Origin: Legionella oakridgensis ATCC 33761 = DSM 21215
GTDB lineage: Bacteria; Pseudomonadota; Gammaproteobacteria; Legionellales; Legionellaceae
Direction: 5' to 3'
DNA: 64,000 nt
NCBI RefSeq assembly: GCF_000512355.1
Contig: NZ_CP004006.1
Span: 1,789,001-1,853,000 of the forward strand
Part shown: piece by piece, positions 42,339 to 52,466 of the stretch
How the letters are laid out: each line of letters opens with the position of its first letter
Position numbering within the stretch: the stretch's first letter is position 1
Made by a program: the position numbers and the translations under genes
Notes under the pieces: model-generated
The model's input: only the letters and a program-made list of their open reading frames with translations
Told to the model about the DNA's origin: nothing
Databases searched by the model: none

Positions 42339-43406
42339 ATGAATCCTACACGAAAAATCATTCATATCGACATGGACTGTTTTTATGCCGCAATTGAAAT
42401 GCGTGATTTCCCTGAGCTTGCGCATAAACCTATCGCTGTAGGAGGAGATGCAACACGTCGTGGAGTCATAGCAACTTGTAATTATGCTGCCCGCAAATTT
42501 GGCGTACACTCCGCAATGCCAACGGCACATGCACTTAAACTTTGTCGTGAATTAGTCTTGCGTCCAGTACGTATGGATGCGTATCGCAAGGAAAGCCAAT
42601 ATATTAGAACCATATTCGCAGACTATACAACCATCATTGAACCACTATCATTAGATGAAGCTTATCTTGATGTTACTGCATCCACACAATGTCATGGAAG
42701 TGCTACTTGGATCGCCGAGGAAATACGTGCCCGAATTTATCAAACAAGACGACTCACGGCGAGTGCAGGCATTGCCCCCAATAAAAGTCTTGCCAAGATT
42801 GCCAGTGATTGGTATAAACCTAATGGTCAAATGGTTATCAGACCAGAAGATGTTGCAGCGTTTGTTCTTGATTTACCAGTACGAAAATTGTTTGGCGTCG
42901 GCCCGAAAATGGAAGAAAAACTGAAAGCACTCCATATTAAAACCTGCGCTGATTTGCAACAATATTCCGTAGAATATTTGCTAAATAAATTTGGTACGAT
43001 GGGTCGCAAACTGTACGAATTATCACGAGGAATTGATAATCGTCCCGTCAATCCTGAACGGATTCGAAAGTCTATCAGCGTTGAAGAGACTTATCCAAAA
43101 GATTTACCAAATAGCGAAGCATGCTTAGCGGTTTTACCAGAACTGATTGCACGGCTTGAAATGCGAATACAACGTGCAGATGAAATCTTCGGTATTCATA
43201 ATCTGTTTGTAAAATTAAAGTTTAATAATTTCCAGCAAACGACTGTTGAACGGGTTCATGACAAACTTGACCTCATCATTTTGCGTCAATTAATACAAGA
43301 AGGTTTTGCCAGAAAATCCATTCCAGTACGATTGATAGGCATAGGGATTAAATTGAAATCAGAAAATATACCTCAAAATATGCAATTGCCATTATTTAGC
43401 TTATAA
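42339..43406 (+). CDS. dinB: DNA polymerase IV
   Basis: This Y-family polymerase carries out translesion synthesis. The 355-residue product has the catalytic motifs HIDMDCFYAAIEMRD and SLDEAYLDVT, the SAGIAPNKSLAKIASDWYKP block, helix-hairpin-helix (FGVGPKMEEKLKAL) and a C-terminal beta-clamp motif QLPLF. The ATG at 42339 is preferred to the TTG six bases earlier. Confidence 0.96.
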   Translation: MNPTRKIIHIDMDCFYAAIEMRDFPELAHKPIAVGGDATRRGVIATCNYAARKFGVHSAMPTAHALKLCRELVLRPVRMDAYRKESQYIRTIFADYTTIIEPLSLDEAYLDVTASTQCHGSATWIAEEIRARIYQTRRLTASAGIAPNKSLAKIASDWYKPNGQMVIRPEDVAAFVLDLPVRKLFGVGPKMEEKLKALHIKTCADLQQYSVEYLLNKFGTMGRKLYELSRGIDNRPVNPERIRKSISVEETYPKDLPNSEACLAVLPELIARLEMRIQRADEIFGIHNLFVKLKFNNFQQTTVERVHDKLDLIILRQLIQEGFARKSIPVRLIGIGIKLKSENIPQNMQLPLFSL

Positions 43407-43555
43407 CAACCCAAACCAGTTAATATTAAAATCCTTCGTAAAGATTTTTATCAAACGCAATGCAATTACTTGAATTATCAAAAAATTAATATTAAATCTA
43501 TTACATTGTTTGATGCGTCATTTCAAACATCCTTCATTCGTCATAAGGACTGGAC

Positions 43556-44758
43556 ATGCTAAATAAAATCCAAATGTTCTCTTTATTAATAATCACTGTG
43601 TTTTTTTCTACTGTTTCGGCAGAAACTTATAAAGTCCCAGCAACAGAAAATACAGTAACTCTAGGCCTTTTTATCCTGGATAAGCCCCCTGTCATTAAAG
43701 TTCACTCTGGAGATTCTGTTTCGCTAGAAACATGGAATAGCTGCTTGCATGCAATGGTCTTTAATAAAACAACATCCGCCGATCTTGCAAAATTCTATAC
43801 TAAGTATGATATTCAAAAACGCCGTGGCATGCATAGCCTGACTGGTCCAGTTTATATTGAAGAAGCCGAACCAGGCGATGTGCTTGAGATTCGAGTGTTA
43901 GATATCAAATTAAATGATTTTGGCTATAACTTTTTAAGTCCCACTCAAGGGATTTTATCCGAGTTTATCAAACCCAGAATCATGTACTTTAAATATGATA
44001 AAGAAAATAATACAACTGAATTCACCAAGGGCATATGCTTACATCTAAAGCCATTTCCAGGAATTATCGCAGTAGCTCCCCCTACAGATTGGCCTGATGG
44101 GTGGCCTGTGCATATGGAAACCCACATGGGCCAACCCATCCCAGGGCAATTCAATTCAGTCCCGCCTGGTCCTTTTGGAGGTAACTTAGATCAACCAAGT
44201 TTACAGGTGGGTTCTATCCTTTATTTGCCTGTTTTTCAAAAAGGGGCTTTGGTTTGGACTGGTGATTCCCATGCCATGCAAAGTAATGGTGAAATTGATG
44301 TCACAGCCCTTGAGACCTCTTATGAAGGAATTACCTTGCAATTTATTGTAAGAAAAGATCTGAAAGCCGAAGGAGTATTTGATAAAACCAAGCGCAATGG
44401 AAACAGTTTATTCACCTGGCCAATTGTCGAAAACTCTAATGAATGGATTGTAATGGGGTTGCATGAAAACTTATTTGAAGCCATGCAGCTTGCCTCTCAA
44501 AATGCAATTGGCCTTTTAGTACACACTCAAGGGTTCTCCCCACAAGAAAGTTACCAGTTTTTAAGTCTGGTAGGAAATTTCGACATTCCTGAAGCAGTCA
44601 ATGTCATTAAAAACGTAGCCGTCCACATCCCTAAAGAAATCTTTAAAACTTTCGGGAAAACAACCACGCTTTGCTCTGAAGGTAAATTTCCTCTAACAAC
44701 ACCAAAAATCAATAAAAATGTGACTTGTGTGCCTCAAGAAGGAAAAATTATTCAATAA
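43556..44758 (+). CDS. Secreted acetamidase/formamidase-family protein
   Basis: The 400-residue product has a signal peptide (MLNKIQMFSLLIITVFF, cleavage near VSA). The FmdA/AmdA fold motifs include VHSGDSVSLET, GPVYIEEAEPGDVLEIRVLD, GGNLDQPSLQVGSILYLPVF and WTGDSHAMQSNGEIDVTALE. These enzymes hydrolyse short amides to ammonia. An extracytoplasmic location is unusual but occurs. It is followed 15 bp later by a small secreted protein, probably one operon. Confidence 0.87.
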   Translation: MLNKIQMFSLLIITVFFSTVSAETYKVPATENTVTLGLFILDKPPVIKVHSGDSVSLETWNSCLHAMVFNKTTSADLAKFYTKYDIQKRRGMHSLTGPVYIEEAEPGDVLEIRVLDIKLNDFGYNFLSPTQGILSEFIKPRIMYFKYDKENNTTEFTKGICLHLKPFPGIIAVAPPTDWPDGWPVHMETHMGQPIPGQFNSVPPGPFGGNLDQPSLQVGSILYLPVFQKGALVWTGDSHAMQSNGEIDVTALETSYEGITLQFIVRKDLKAEGVFDKTKRNGNSLFTWPIVENSNEWIVMGLHENLFEAMQLASQNAIGLLVHTQGFSPQESYQFLSLVGNFDIPEAVNVIKNVAVHIPKEIFKTFGKTTTLCSEGKFPLTTPKINKNVTCVPQEGKIIQ

Positions 44759-44773
44759 TCATTAGGTGAAATA

Positions 44774-45175
44774 ATGAAAAAAATCTTAATTTATATATGC
44801 CTATACTTCGTGACCTCAGCGGCCTTAGCTTATCATATCGTGCTTGATAACAAGACAAATTATCCAACAAAAGATAAGCCAGGCAAAATTGCAGTACAAT
44901 GGGCAGCTTCTGTTGACACCACGCAAAAAGCCAATCAAGCCATTATGAATGGCTCAGAATTAGAGTTAAGCTCTTTAATGACGCTCTCTCAAACAGGCCC
45001 AATCCAACTAACCCCACCGCAACATGCCCAGTATTTTAGAATAGTAGTATGGTCTACTGATAAACAGGAGCCTGATTTACTCACAAATTGGGTAAATATT
45101 GTTTCCAATAAAACCTACGTCGTAAACCAAGATCATCTCATCCCTACGGTACTTATATCTGGCGCAGGCTGCTAA
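44774..45175 (+). CDS. Small secreted protein paired with the amidase-like gene
   Basis: The 133-residue product has a signal peptide (MKKILIYICLYFVTSAALA). The mature part looks like a beta-rich domain; it ends in Cys. It is probably translated with the upstream gene. No known family is recognised. Confidence 0.7.
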   Translation: MKKILIYICLYFVTSAALAYHIVLDNKTNYPTKDKPGKIAVQWAASVDTTQKANQAIMNGSELELSSLMTLSQTGPIQLTPPQHAQYFRIVVWSTDKQEPDLLTNWVNIVSNKTYVVNQDHLIPTVLISGAGC

Positions 45176-45291
45176 AAAACTACTCTCCAGGGGCGATGTT
45201 GAACTGCTAAGCGTCCCCCCTTCTATTTATTGTTAATCAATCCTTAAGCTTTAGTGTTTTACACTAATAAAAAGCAAAAAAGGAGAGTACC

Positions 45292-45534
45292 ATGCCTAAT
45301 AAAATACTGACCGCACGTTTAAATCACGAATTAGATGAACTTGGTGTTCCCAGTTTAATAACTGAGCGTGTGCAAGCATGTTCCAAACTATTTAAATTAC
45401 CTAAATTTAAAGTAGAAGCCTTATTAAATGGAGTTGTTACGATTGACTCCAATTCAATGCAGAAAATCGCTGATGAACTTGAAGTCAATAAGGATTGGTT
45501 GTTGGGAAATATTCAAAGAAAAACGACCCATTAG
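45292..45534 (+). CDS. Small helix-turn-helix protein
   Basis: The 80-residue product has an aggagag ribosome-binding site. Its middle (FKLPKFKVEALLNG and MQKIADELEVNKDWLLG) resembles the XRE/Cro DNA-binding fold. It stands alone, with no evident partner toxin. Target unknown. Confidence 0.7.
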   Translation: MPNKILTARLNHELDELGVPSLITERVQACSKLFKLPKFKVEALLNGVVTIDSNSMQKIADELEVNKDWLLGNIQRKTTH

Positions 45535-45676
45535 AAGCAATATAGGAGCTTTGTTCTATGGGAGAACGTTTACAAGCAATCCATTTGCTAATTGCCAAAT
45601 GACCAAGTACAATCTTTTCGATATCCCCCTGCCTCAGCTTGCAGTTTTTTGGTTTCATTGAAGAGAGACTCTGGTC

Positions 45677-46024
45677 ATGCCCCATTTAATACTGGAATGC
45701 AGCAACAACATCGCCTCAACAATAGATTTTAAACCATTGTTTCAAACGCTACATCAACTGCTGGCTGATAAATTACCAACGCAAATAACCAGTTGCAAAA
45801 GTAGAGTTGTTATCCATGACCATTATTTCATTGGCAATGATTTCGAACATGGCGCATTTATTCATTTGACCATTAAAATACTTCCTGGCCGAACTAATGA
45901 ACTTAAAAGCGAGCTTGCTAAACAAATACTGGATATTATTAACACGAATATTTCTCAACATCATTTGAATACGGCAACGTCTGTAGAAATTTTAGATTTA
46001 AGTCCACAATATTTTAAAAAATAG
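45677..46024 (+). CDS. 5-carboxymethyl-2-hydroxymuconate isomerase-like tautomerase
   Basis: The 115-residue product starts MPHLILECSNNI with the catalytic N-terminal Pro of the tautomerase superfamily. It follows the CHMI family pattern (KSRVVIHDHYFIGN, FIHLTIKILPGRT). CHMI acts in homoprotocatechuate breakdown, but no other genes of that pathway are nearby, so the physiological substrate is uncertain. Confidence 0.85.
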   Translation: MPHLILECSNNIASTIDFKPLFQTLHQLLADKLPTQITSCKSRVVIHDHYFIGNDFEHGAFIHLTIKILPGRTNELKSELAKQILDIINTNISQHHLNTATSVEILDLSPQYFKK

Positions 46025-46093
46025 TCGATCTTTTAAAGTCCATTGCAGTCATGATGGCGAAATATTTTCTAAAAGTCGCTATTTATAGCCATA

Positions 46094-46486
46094 ATGTATA
46101 AAAATGGCCTTTCGAGACGTTCGCTGCCAGCCAAGGAAGCGAAAGAAGTAGCAAAGCGATTAACTTCATGCTTTAGAGTCAGCGATTTTATTGCCAGAAT
46201 GGGAGGAGACGAGTTTGCTGTCATTATTCAACCCATAAAATCCCCTAAAGACGCAGAAGAATTAGCCCAAAAAATAATAGGTGAAGCTACATTCTTTTAT
46301 CAAATAGAAGAAAAAAACTACCCCATTACTTATAGTATTGGTATCGCCTGTTATCCTGAGGCAGGTAAAAAGCCTGAAATTTTTTTAAATAATGCAGATA
46401 TGGCTATGTATCATGTTAAGAAAACCGGCCGAAATAACTATCAACTGTATACCCCTACGCTTGAGCATGAGATTAATGATTTCTAA
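46094..46486 (+). pseudogene. C-terminal part of a GGDEF diguanylate cyclase domain
   Basis: The fragment contains RVSDFIARMGGDEFAVII and NADMAMYHVKKTGRNNYQLY, the second half of a GGDEF domain. The N-terminal half with the nucleotide-binding residues, and any sensor or EAL parts, are missing. It is unlikely to be active and probably remains from a larger c-di-GMP gene. Confidence 0.8.
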
Positions 46487-46569
46487 AGTCTGCTTGATGG
46501 TTTTTAACACCTGATTTCAAGCAAGTTATCCTAGCTATTGGAATAGACACAGCAAAGTCTTTATAAGGT

Positions 46570-47715
46570 TTAACCCCGCTGTTGCAGATACTCCACCACA
46601 TCCGCCGATGGAATGTTAGGCAAAAGCATTTGCCCCTGTTTAGGTGCAGGCGATATGTACTGGTTCCAGCTCCAATAATCTTTGCCAAGGTAGTAGGGAC
46701 TTTTGCTATTTTTTAGAATAATGGCGCGGGCTGCTTGCACATAAGCAAGCTGCGTAAAACCTTGTGTACGAAAATCATTACTGACCTGGAAATCATCGGG
46801 ATACGCCGTGTTGTAATAACCAAATTGTTCGAACTCTGAAAAACTTGATGCTGCTGGAATCGCTACGGTGTAATAAACTTGATATTGCTTGGAGTTTGGA
46901 TCCATAAATGTTTGAATCTTTCCTGTGACGCTACTGGTATACAGCGAATACGGCGTAGGTCGAGGTGGGGTTGTATCATTAATATCGTAAGCCGCAACCG
47001 CAAGAAAACCATTGTTACTAAGAGCCCCTTTAACTTGACTCCAATCCGCAATTTTATTGGGATTTGCAAACACACCCATGACACGACCGTGTGGATGTTC
47101 CGGGTCAATGCATGCCTTGAGATTTTTTGCCGTTTGGTTGTATAGAGCAAAGAGGCCTGGCGATTGAAACGCCGTTGCGCTAAAAGGCTCTAGATCAAAA
47201 AACACACCATCCACATTGGGATCGGCGCAAAGCTGTTGGGTGAGCAAGTTCGCAACTCCCTTCCCAACACTGTCATTATTAAGCAAGGGCAAAGAACCCA
47301 AGTCCCCATCAATAATGGCAAGAATCAGCGCATCAGGAAAATTGGCTCGATAAGCAGCAACCGATGCCTGGCCAAATGCAGGAGGCTCATAACCCACAAA
47401 AACATTTTGGCCAGAGCCTGAATAAACACAAGCAGAAGGAGTAGTGCAAGTCATTTCAATATCGCCGCTGTACACGTACAAACGATTGATGAGTGTTGCT
47501 GCGCTAGCTTTAGCATTAAACTGCTGAACATCCATCACCCACTGCCCAGGATCATTAGTAATAGACGAAGCAGGTCCTGCATTTTGATGGCTGTCATATA
47601 AAAAAGCCCCATGCCCGGAAGTAAGTGATGAGGAGGCTGCCAAAGATGAGACACTGATAAAAAAACAGCAAGCTGCCAATCCAGTAACTCTTTTCACACT
47701 CTTAGATCGTTTCAC
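46570..47715 (-). CDS. Secreted protein with a possible glycoside-hydrolase-like barrel
   Basis: The 381-residue product has a signal peptide (MKRSKSVKRVTGLAACCFF). The sequence DPNVDGVFFDLEPFSATAF and following GRVMGVFANP and LAVAAYDIND resemble beta-strand ends of a TIM-barrel glycosidase, with Asp/Glu in DLEP as possible catalytic residues. I cannot assign a family with certainty. It stands alone. Confidence 0.6.
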   Translation of the reverse strand: MKRSKSVKRVTGLAACCFFISVSSLAASSSLTSGHGAFLYDSHQNAGPASSITNDPGQWVMDVQQFNAKASAATLINRLYVYSGDIEMTCTTPSACVYSGSGQNVFVGYEPPAFGQASVAAYRANFPDALILAIIDGDLGSLPLLNNDSVGKGVANLLTQQLCADPNVDGVFFDLEPFSATAFQSPGLFALYNQTAKNLKACIDPEHPHGRVMGVFANPNKIADWSQVKGALSNNGFLAVAAYDINDTTPPRPTPYSLYTSSVTGKIQTFMDPNSKQYQVYYTVAIPAASSFSEFEQFGYYNTAYPDDFQVSNDFRTQGFTQLAYVQAARAIILKNSKSPYYLGKDYWSWNQYISPAPKQGQMLLPNIPSADVVEYLQQRG

Positions 47716-47894
47716 AAAATCTCCTCAATGTAGCGACAATATTTCTGACTATATTACGGAAGGAGAGAGTTTACTTCCAGAACACTGAAATAAATTTCCT
47801 TACCTATTTGGCTTGAAGACGAGATTTATTTATCTTTTTTCTTGACTCGCATTCTGGCATACTTCCTAGCTTTTAGCTCTTTCAGGATTTAACC

Positions 47895-48665
47895 ATGTGT
47901 TTTAAACGGAATTTATGGCTAATACTCTCTTGCTTACCTCTTTCAGCCGAGTTGCATGCGGGAACGGCAGGGACTTTACCATCCACCTATGCGGGACTTT
48001 GGGCAGGCTTTGGCGGCAGCTATATTTATTCGCAAGTCGGCGGGAACACCAACATTACCATGGTTTCAAGCACTCCTGCTACGGTGGAGTATTTGTTAAA
48101 TCAAAACCTTAAAAATCATCTTGCCCCATTGGTTAATGTGGGCTATTTGTTTGATTTAAAGAATGACTGGTATTTAGGCGCAAAAGTGCTCTACAAATAC
48201 ATCGGTGTCGAACAATTTGACCAAAGTTGGTCAGGAACTTTTCAAAATGGCGCATATCAATCAGCCGGATTACACACTAAACTCAGACAAGATTTAAGTC
48301 TCTTATTAAACGGCGGTTATCAATTTGGCTCTTGGCTTGTCTATGGGGGCATAGGTCCTGCAATGGTCGATGTGGCCGCAGAATTAAATGCTGAAATATT
48401 GGCGCCCACCAGCACTACGTTTCAGCCAGTAAACACCACTCATTCCAAGTATCTCTGGGGAGGAGCGGCGCAAGTAGGATTTGAATACATGTTACCTAAT
48501 CGTTTCATGGTGGATGTTTCATACAACTTTTTAGCAAGCAGCAAGCAAACCCTGCCAACGATTCGTTTGCAATCGGGTACTGCTGGATTATACACAGCAT
48601 TTTCTCAACAAGTGCATGTTACTGAACAAGGTATTAACGTCACTATCAATAAATACTTTGGATAG
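47895..48665 (+). CDS. Outer-membrane beta-barrel protein
   Basis: The 256-residue product has a signal peptide and alternating aromatic beta-strands (YAGLWAGFGGSYIYSQVGG, PLVNVGYLFDLKNDWYLGAK), ending GINVTINKYFG, typical of an eight-stranded OmpA-like barrel. Function unknown; many such proteins occur in Legionella. A hairpin lies just downstream. Confidence 0.83.
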   Translation: MCFKRNLWLILSCLPLSAELHAGTAGTLPSTYAGLWAGFGGSYIYSQVGGNTNITMVSSTPATVEYLLNQNLKNHLAPLVNVGYLFDLKNDWYLGAKVLYKYIGVEQFDQSWSGTFQNGAYQSAGLHTKLRQDLSLLLNGGYQFGSWLVYGGIGPAMVDVAAELNAEILAPTSTTFQPVNTTHSKYLWGGAAQVGFEYMLPNRFMVDVSYNFLASSKQTLPTIRLQSGTAGLYTAFSQQVHVTEQGINVTINKYFG

Positions 48666-48708
48666 AATCGACCTGAGGAGCTCTCTTTTAAAAGAATCCA
48701 ATTAGAAA

Positions 48709-48735
48709 AATAACCCACCTTATTTTAGGGTTATT
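48709..48735. terminator. Hairpin downstream of the OMP gene
   Basis: AATAACCC pairs with GGGTTATT around an 11-base loop, followed by AAATTAGGCTTTT. The stem is moderate and the T-run short, so it is a probable terminator only. Confidence 0.5.
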
Positions 48736-48800
48736 AAATTAGGCTTTTGATTAATCAGGGTTATAATAAATAATAATCCATTCACTCCGTGAGATTGAAC

Positions 48801-49163
48801 ATGCCTGACGAAACACAAAAGTCTTTTATAGAGCATGTGGTCAGCGCCATCAGTTTAACCATAAAAGGCAAAACGATTTTTGCTGACCCCATTGAGCATG
48901 AAGACACTAAAATAATACCTGTAACGAGAATTCGCTATGGAATTGGTGGCGGATTTGGCCACAAAAAATCTGGAGACCGTGGTGAAGGCGGTGGTGGAGG
49001 AATTGTCGCTGAACCCATTGGATATATTGAACTTAAAAAAGGTCAATCTACCTTTAAACGCATAAAAGCGTCTCCCTCTTTGCCGGTTGTTATTCTTGCC
49101 AGTGGAATAGCAGGATTTTTACTGTTGAAAGGCGTCACCAAGGTTTTTAATAAAAAAAGGTAG
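48801..49163 (+). CDS. GerW/YtfJ-domain protein
   Basis: The roughly 120-residue product contains a GerW-like domain: GKTIFADPIEHEDTKIIPVT, a Gly-rich segment (RGEGGGGGIVAEPIGYIELK), and one C-terminal transmembrane helix. The family was named from Bacillus spore proteins, but members also occur in non-sporulating bacteria. Start ATG 48801 is preferred to a GTG 12 bases earlier. Confidence 0.8.
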   Translation: MPDETQKSFIEHVVSAISLTIKGKTIFADPIEHEDTKIIPVTRIRYGIGGGFGHKKSGDRGEGGGGGIVAEPIGYIELKKGQSTFKRIKASPSLPVVILASGIAGFLLLKGVTKVFNKKR

Positions 49164-49237
49164 GATTGTTCGCTTAAGTAGCAAATTTACTTGCAAGCCT
49201 ATCTTTTAATTTTAAGTTTTTACTCAATGCCTTAAAA

Positions 49238-49684
49238 TTAACGGAATATTTTTAATTTAGATTGTTTATATAACCAGCTGTCTAGTGAAAATAAACCACC
49301 GCCAGTTAAGAGAAAGGTCAAATATAAAAACCCCCACATAATAGGAAATTCCCAACCCCCGCCCGGAGAAACCCAAATAAAACCATTTGTAAAATGGTGA
49401 CCAAGGAGGGTAGTCATTAATAAATAAATGCTAGCACCTACAGCTGCTATACGAGTTAAAAAACCAAACGTAAAAGCAAAGAAAATTGCAAACTCTATTA
49501 TTCCTGCGAGGATAACCATGAATTTAGGATCGATAATCCCCATTAGCATGAAATCATGCACTTCTTGGTAATAGCTGCTCGTACCTAAAAATAATTTTTC
49601 TGAGCAATGCGGCAACATATTCAATCCAAGATAAATGCGAATTAAGAAATGCTGCCATGTCATCAACATCTCTTTTTGTACCAT
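49238..49684 (-). CDS. DoxX-family membrane protein
   Basis: The 148-residue product has four hydrophobic helices and the DoxX pattern (LIRIYLGLNMLPHCSEKLF, GIIEFAIFFAFTFGFLTRIAA). Members are integral membrane proteins, some linked to redox reactions. No partner is evident. Confidence 0.82.
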   Translation of the reverse strand: MVQKEMLMTWQHFLIRIYLGLNMLPHCSEKLFLGTSSYYQEVHDFMLMGIIDPKFMVILAGIIEFAIFFAFTFGFLTRIAAVGASIYLLMTTLLGHHFTNGFIWVSPGGGWEFPIMWGFLYLTFLLTGGGLFSLDSWLYKQSKLKIFR

Positions 49685-49754
49685 AATAAGACTCCAATGG
49701 TTAGAACAATTACATGTCTATTTTACCTATAGAATCAAACAGCTATTACGCTTA

Positions 49755-50725
49755 TCATTTTGTCGCCATTAAGGTTGGCAAAACCATATCAAGCCAAGAA
49801 TCTCCCATTAACGTATTAATATAACCAACATGACCACCATAATCCGTGATGTTCAAATTAAACAAGGAGTTAATATTTTTAATTCTGAAAAACCATCGAT
49901 GGGAATGACCGGATCATCGGCTGCCGCTAAAACAGTCATGGGGATATTCACCATACGCAGTTTATCTTGGGAAAAATGATACTCCGAAAAATAAGCATCC
50001 ATGTCTGGAAAATCTGAATATTTTTCAATTAAAGCGGCTGTAATTTGCTTGCAGCTTTTCATGGAAAGCAAATCCGAAAAATCATACAACTCAGGAAAGC
50101 ATTTTTGTTTTTCAATGAGATTATTTCGCCATCTATTGCAAAAATAATGGCGATAAATTTTAGATTTATCAATTGCATCCGTTACCTGCTCTGGATTAAC
50201 GGAAGGACAAATTGCAATGATTTTTTTTAAATTCTTTATAGGTTCGTCCGTAATGCTTTGTCGCCAACCAACCCGCAAAGCAAAACTTCCTCCCATGGAA
50301 AAACCAACGAGGCTCACGGGCAACTCAGGCTTTAATTCGGCAATTTGCTTGACTGCCTGAAAAACTTCTTCCAGGCGACATCCATGAAAAATTCCCTCAT
50401 TTAAAGCAACGGTCTGCCCATGATCACGCATATTTAAACGAAAAACAGAATAACCTTTTTTATAGAGTTGCTCGCCCCTAGCCAACATGTACGATGATCT
50501 AACACAGCCAAGCCAACCATGCAGGAGAATGACCAACCCTACTGGCTGAACATGCGGTGAATAACAACCATTCAAATGTACGATTTCATCAGTTTCTACT
50601 TTTAAATTTATTAACTGCTCGTTTTTAATCATTTGATCAAAGACAGGTCTCTTTTTAGAACTGAGAATGGTTTGTAAATGCTTGTTTCTAACAAGAAGGT
50701 TCGGTTTAAAATCCGGTATTGACAT
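49755..50725 (-). CDS. YheT-like alpha/beta hydrolase, one-base frameshift near the C-terminus
   Basis: The start MSIPDFKPNLLVRNKHLQTI is characteristic of the YheT family. The nucleophile elbow is SLVGFSMGGSFAL and the catalytic Asp lies in AADDPVIP. The first frame stops at 49853. An A/T run at 49876-49880 lacks one base; restoring it continues into NITDYGGHVGYINTLMGDSW with the catalytic His (GGHVG) and a stop at 49755. The restored enzyme, about 323 residues, has the full triad. Substrates of this family are poorly known. Confidence 0.88.
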
Positions 50726-50903
50726 AAAATTTATATTAAATTTGTTTGGACTATAAGAGTATAACAGAGGAATGATAGCCAATTCAGTCCACACAGACAA
50801 AATGCACTTTAAATTGAGTAATGCTTTTTTAATAGTAATACCCTAATAATCACGCATATTGACTTATTTTTAATCTAAAAGTAAAATATTTACCTAATGC
50901 TTT

Positions 50904-51985
50904 ATGATGAGTATTGCGATGGGATTTATTCAAGAAACATTTTCTGACTATGGATTCACCATTAAAAAAAAATTAGGCAGTGGCTGCTGGGGAACCGCTT
51001 ACCTTGCCGTGGATTCACAAGGACAAAAATGTTGCATCAAATCTGAATATAGTCGCAGGCGTGCCCAAGCTGAATCTGAAGCCATTAAAAATGTGTATGG
51101 ATATCCATCAATCGTGCTCTCTCTTCATGGCATTCATTATTTCACCATGCCGTATTTTAAAGGCATCAATTTAAAACAAGCCATGGATCATGGCTTAAGT
51201 TTAATAGAAAAATAAATATTGCCATGAAAATTAGAGAGCAATTAATTGCGTTACATCGTAAAGGATATCTTCATCGCGATATTAAACCCGATAATATGAT
51301 CTATGATGCAACCAATCCAACGTCTCCCATAGAAATTATTGACTTAGGCCGAGCCGTTCCTTTAAAAGAAAAAGATAAAACGTTGCATTTCTCTGGGTTT
51401 CGATTATTTTTTCAGCCGCAGACTGCCCCAGAATATGTGTATGGAAATGAAGATGACATTGGAGAACATTCAGATATTTATTCCTTCGGCCTTATCTTTT
51501 GCCAGTTTTTCCCTGAGGAAACAGACAAAATTTCCGCTCTTTGCCACCGCTATGATTTTAATTTGCGTCAATTAACGTTTGATGCCCTCAATGACCAGTT
51601 AATCGAAGTTTTTAAAAAGAAAAAAGAAGAGCTGATTGCTCAATGTTCAACAATCATTGACACCACTAAAGAAAGCAATACCATGTCGCTGGAAAATCTA
51701 AGAACGGCCTTAAGAAATGCGGAATTAAATAATAAAGATTCCATCCATACATTGCAAGTGGCCTGCTCCAATGCTTTTTCTGATTTTAACTCAACGGCTG
51801 TTCATCATCTTCTGCTTAAAGTATATGAATTCATTGCCTACTTTGGATTTATTAAAGAAGAAGAAGTCTTCAAATTAAAAATGAGAACGTTTGTTAATCC
51901 GAACCTCAATGAAGATACCGTGTCTTTACAAGAAGACAGCTTGTCCCCTGTTGCAAGTGATACTTCTTATATAAGGTTCGCATGA
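50904..51985 (+). CDS. Eukaryote-like Ser/Thr protein kinase, one-base frameshift
   Basis: The first frame has the glycine loop LGSGCWGTAYLA and the ATP-binding Lys (CCIKSEY). The second frame, from about 51212, has the catalytic loop HRDIKPDNMIYD, a DLG in place of DFG (EIIDLGRAVP), and an APEYVYGN segment. They join if one A is added to the run at 51208-51212, giving 360 residues. The C-terminal 150 residues are of unknown fold. Legionella injects several kinases of this kind into hosts, so it is an effector candidate; this is inference. Confidence 0.85.
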
Positions 51986-52197
51986 TAACGATAATCGTAT
52001 TGGACAATAACGCCTTGGTATGAATCTTACTCTGATAAAATCCAAGTGATGGATTGCAAAAATTGACTGTATCTATAAAATCTCCTCGAAAATTAATAAT
52101 TTCAAAAAAAACAAGTTATATATCTCTTATTATCGGAGATTACCGGAATGATAAGCCGACTCAGCTTATGGATTACAGGATTTTTTACGGAGTGATT

Positions 52198-52466
52198 ATG
52201 GCAGAAATTTACATTCACCCTTCATTAATACGCTTTACTAATAATCAAAATAAGATTGAGCTTTCTGTTTCCACCATTGATGAACTAATTCCTACCTTGT
52301 GCCAAATGTTTCCACAATTAAAAGGGAGTATTCTCAATGAAGCAGGCGAATTAACGCCTTATGTTAACTGTTATATTAACGGAAAAATTTAAATTCTTAC
52401 GCTGAACGAACACCATTAATGGCTGATGCAAAAATAGATATTGTAACTGCTATGGTGGGAGGGTAA
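52198..52466 (+). CDS. CysO/MoaD/ThiS-like sulfur-carrier protein, one-base frameshift
   Basis: Ubiquitin-fold sulfur carriers hold sulfide as a C-terminal Gly-Gly thiocarboxylate. The ATG at 52198 has a cggag ribosome-binding site; the sequence IYIHPSLIRFTNNQNKIELS and the VNCYINGK strand match the family. As read, the frame ends at 52392. One A missing in AAAAA at 52383-52387 explains this: with it the product runs 89 residues and ends AKIDIVTAMVGG, the required Gly-Gly. The gene abuts the stop of the convergent ABC exporter of the RiPP locus. It could supply sulfur for a thioamide-forming YcaO. No activating E1-type enzyme is in the window. Confidence 0.82.

Noticed and set aside
46473-46688. 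Minus-strand frame between the GGDEF fragment and the barrel gene
   Set aside because: It overlaps the end of the barrel protein in another frame, with no ribosome-binding site.
52054-52200. Upstream extension of the sulfur-carrier reading frame
   Set aside because: It lacks a ribosome-binding site and similarity to the family; the ATG at 52198 has both.
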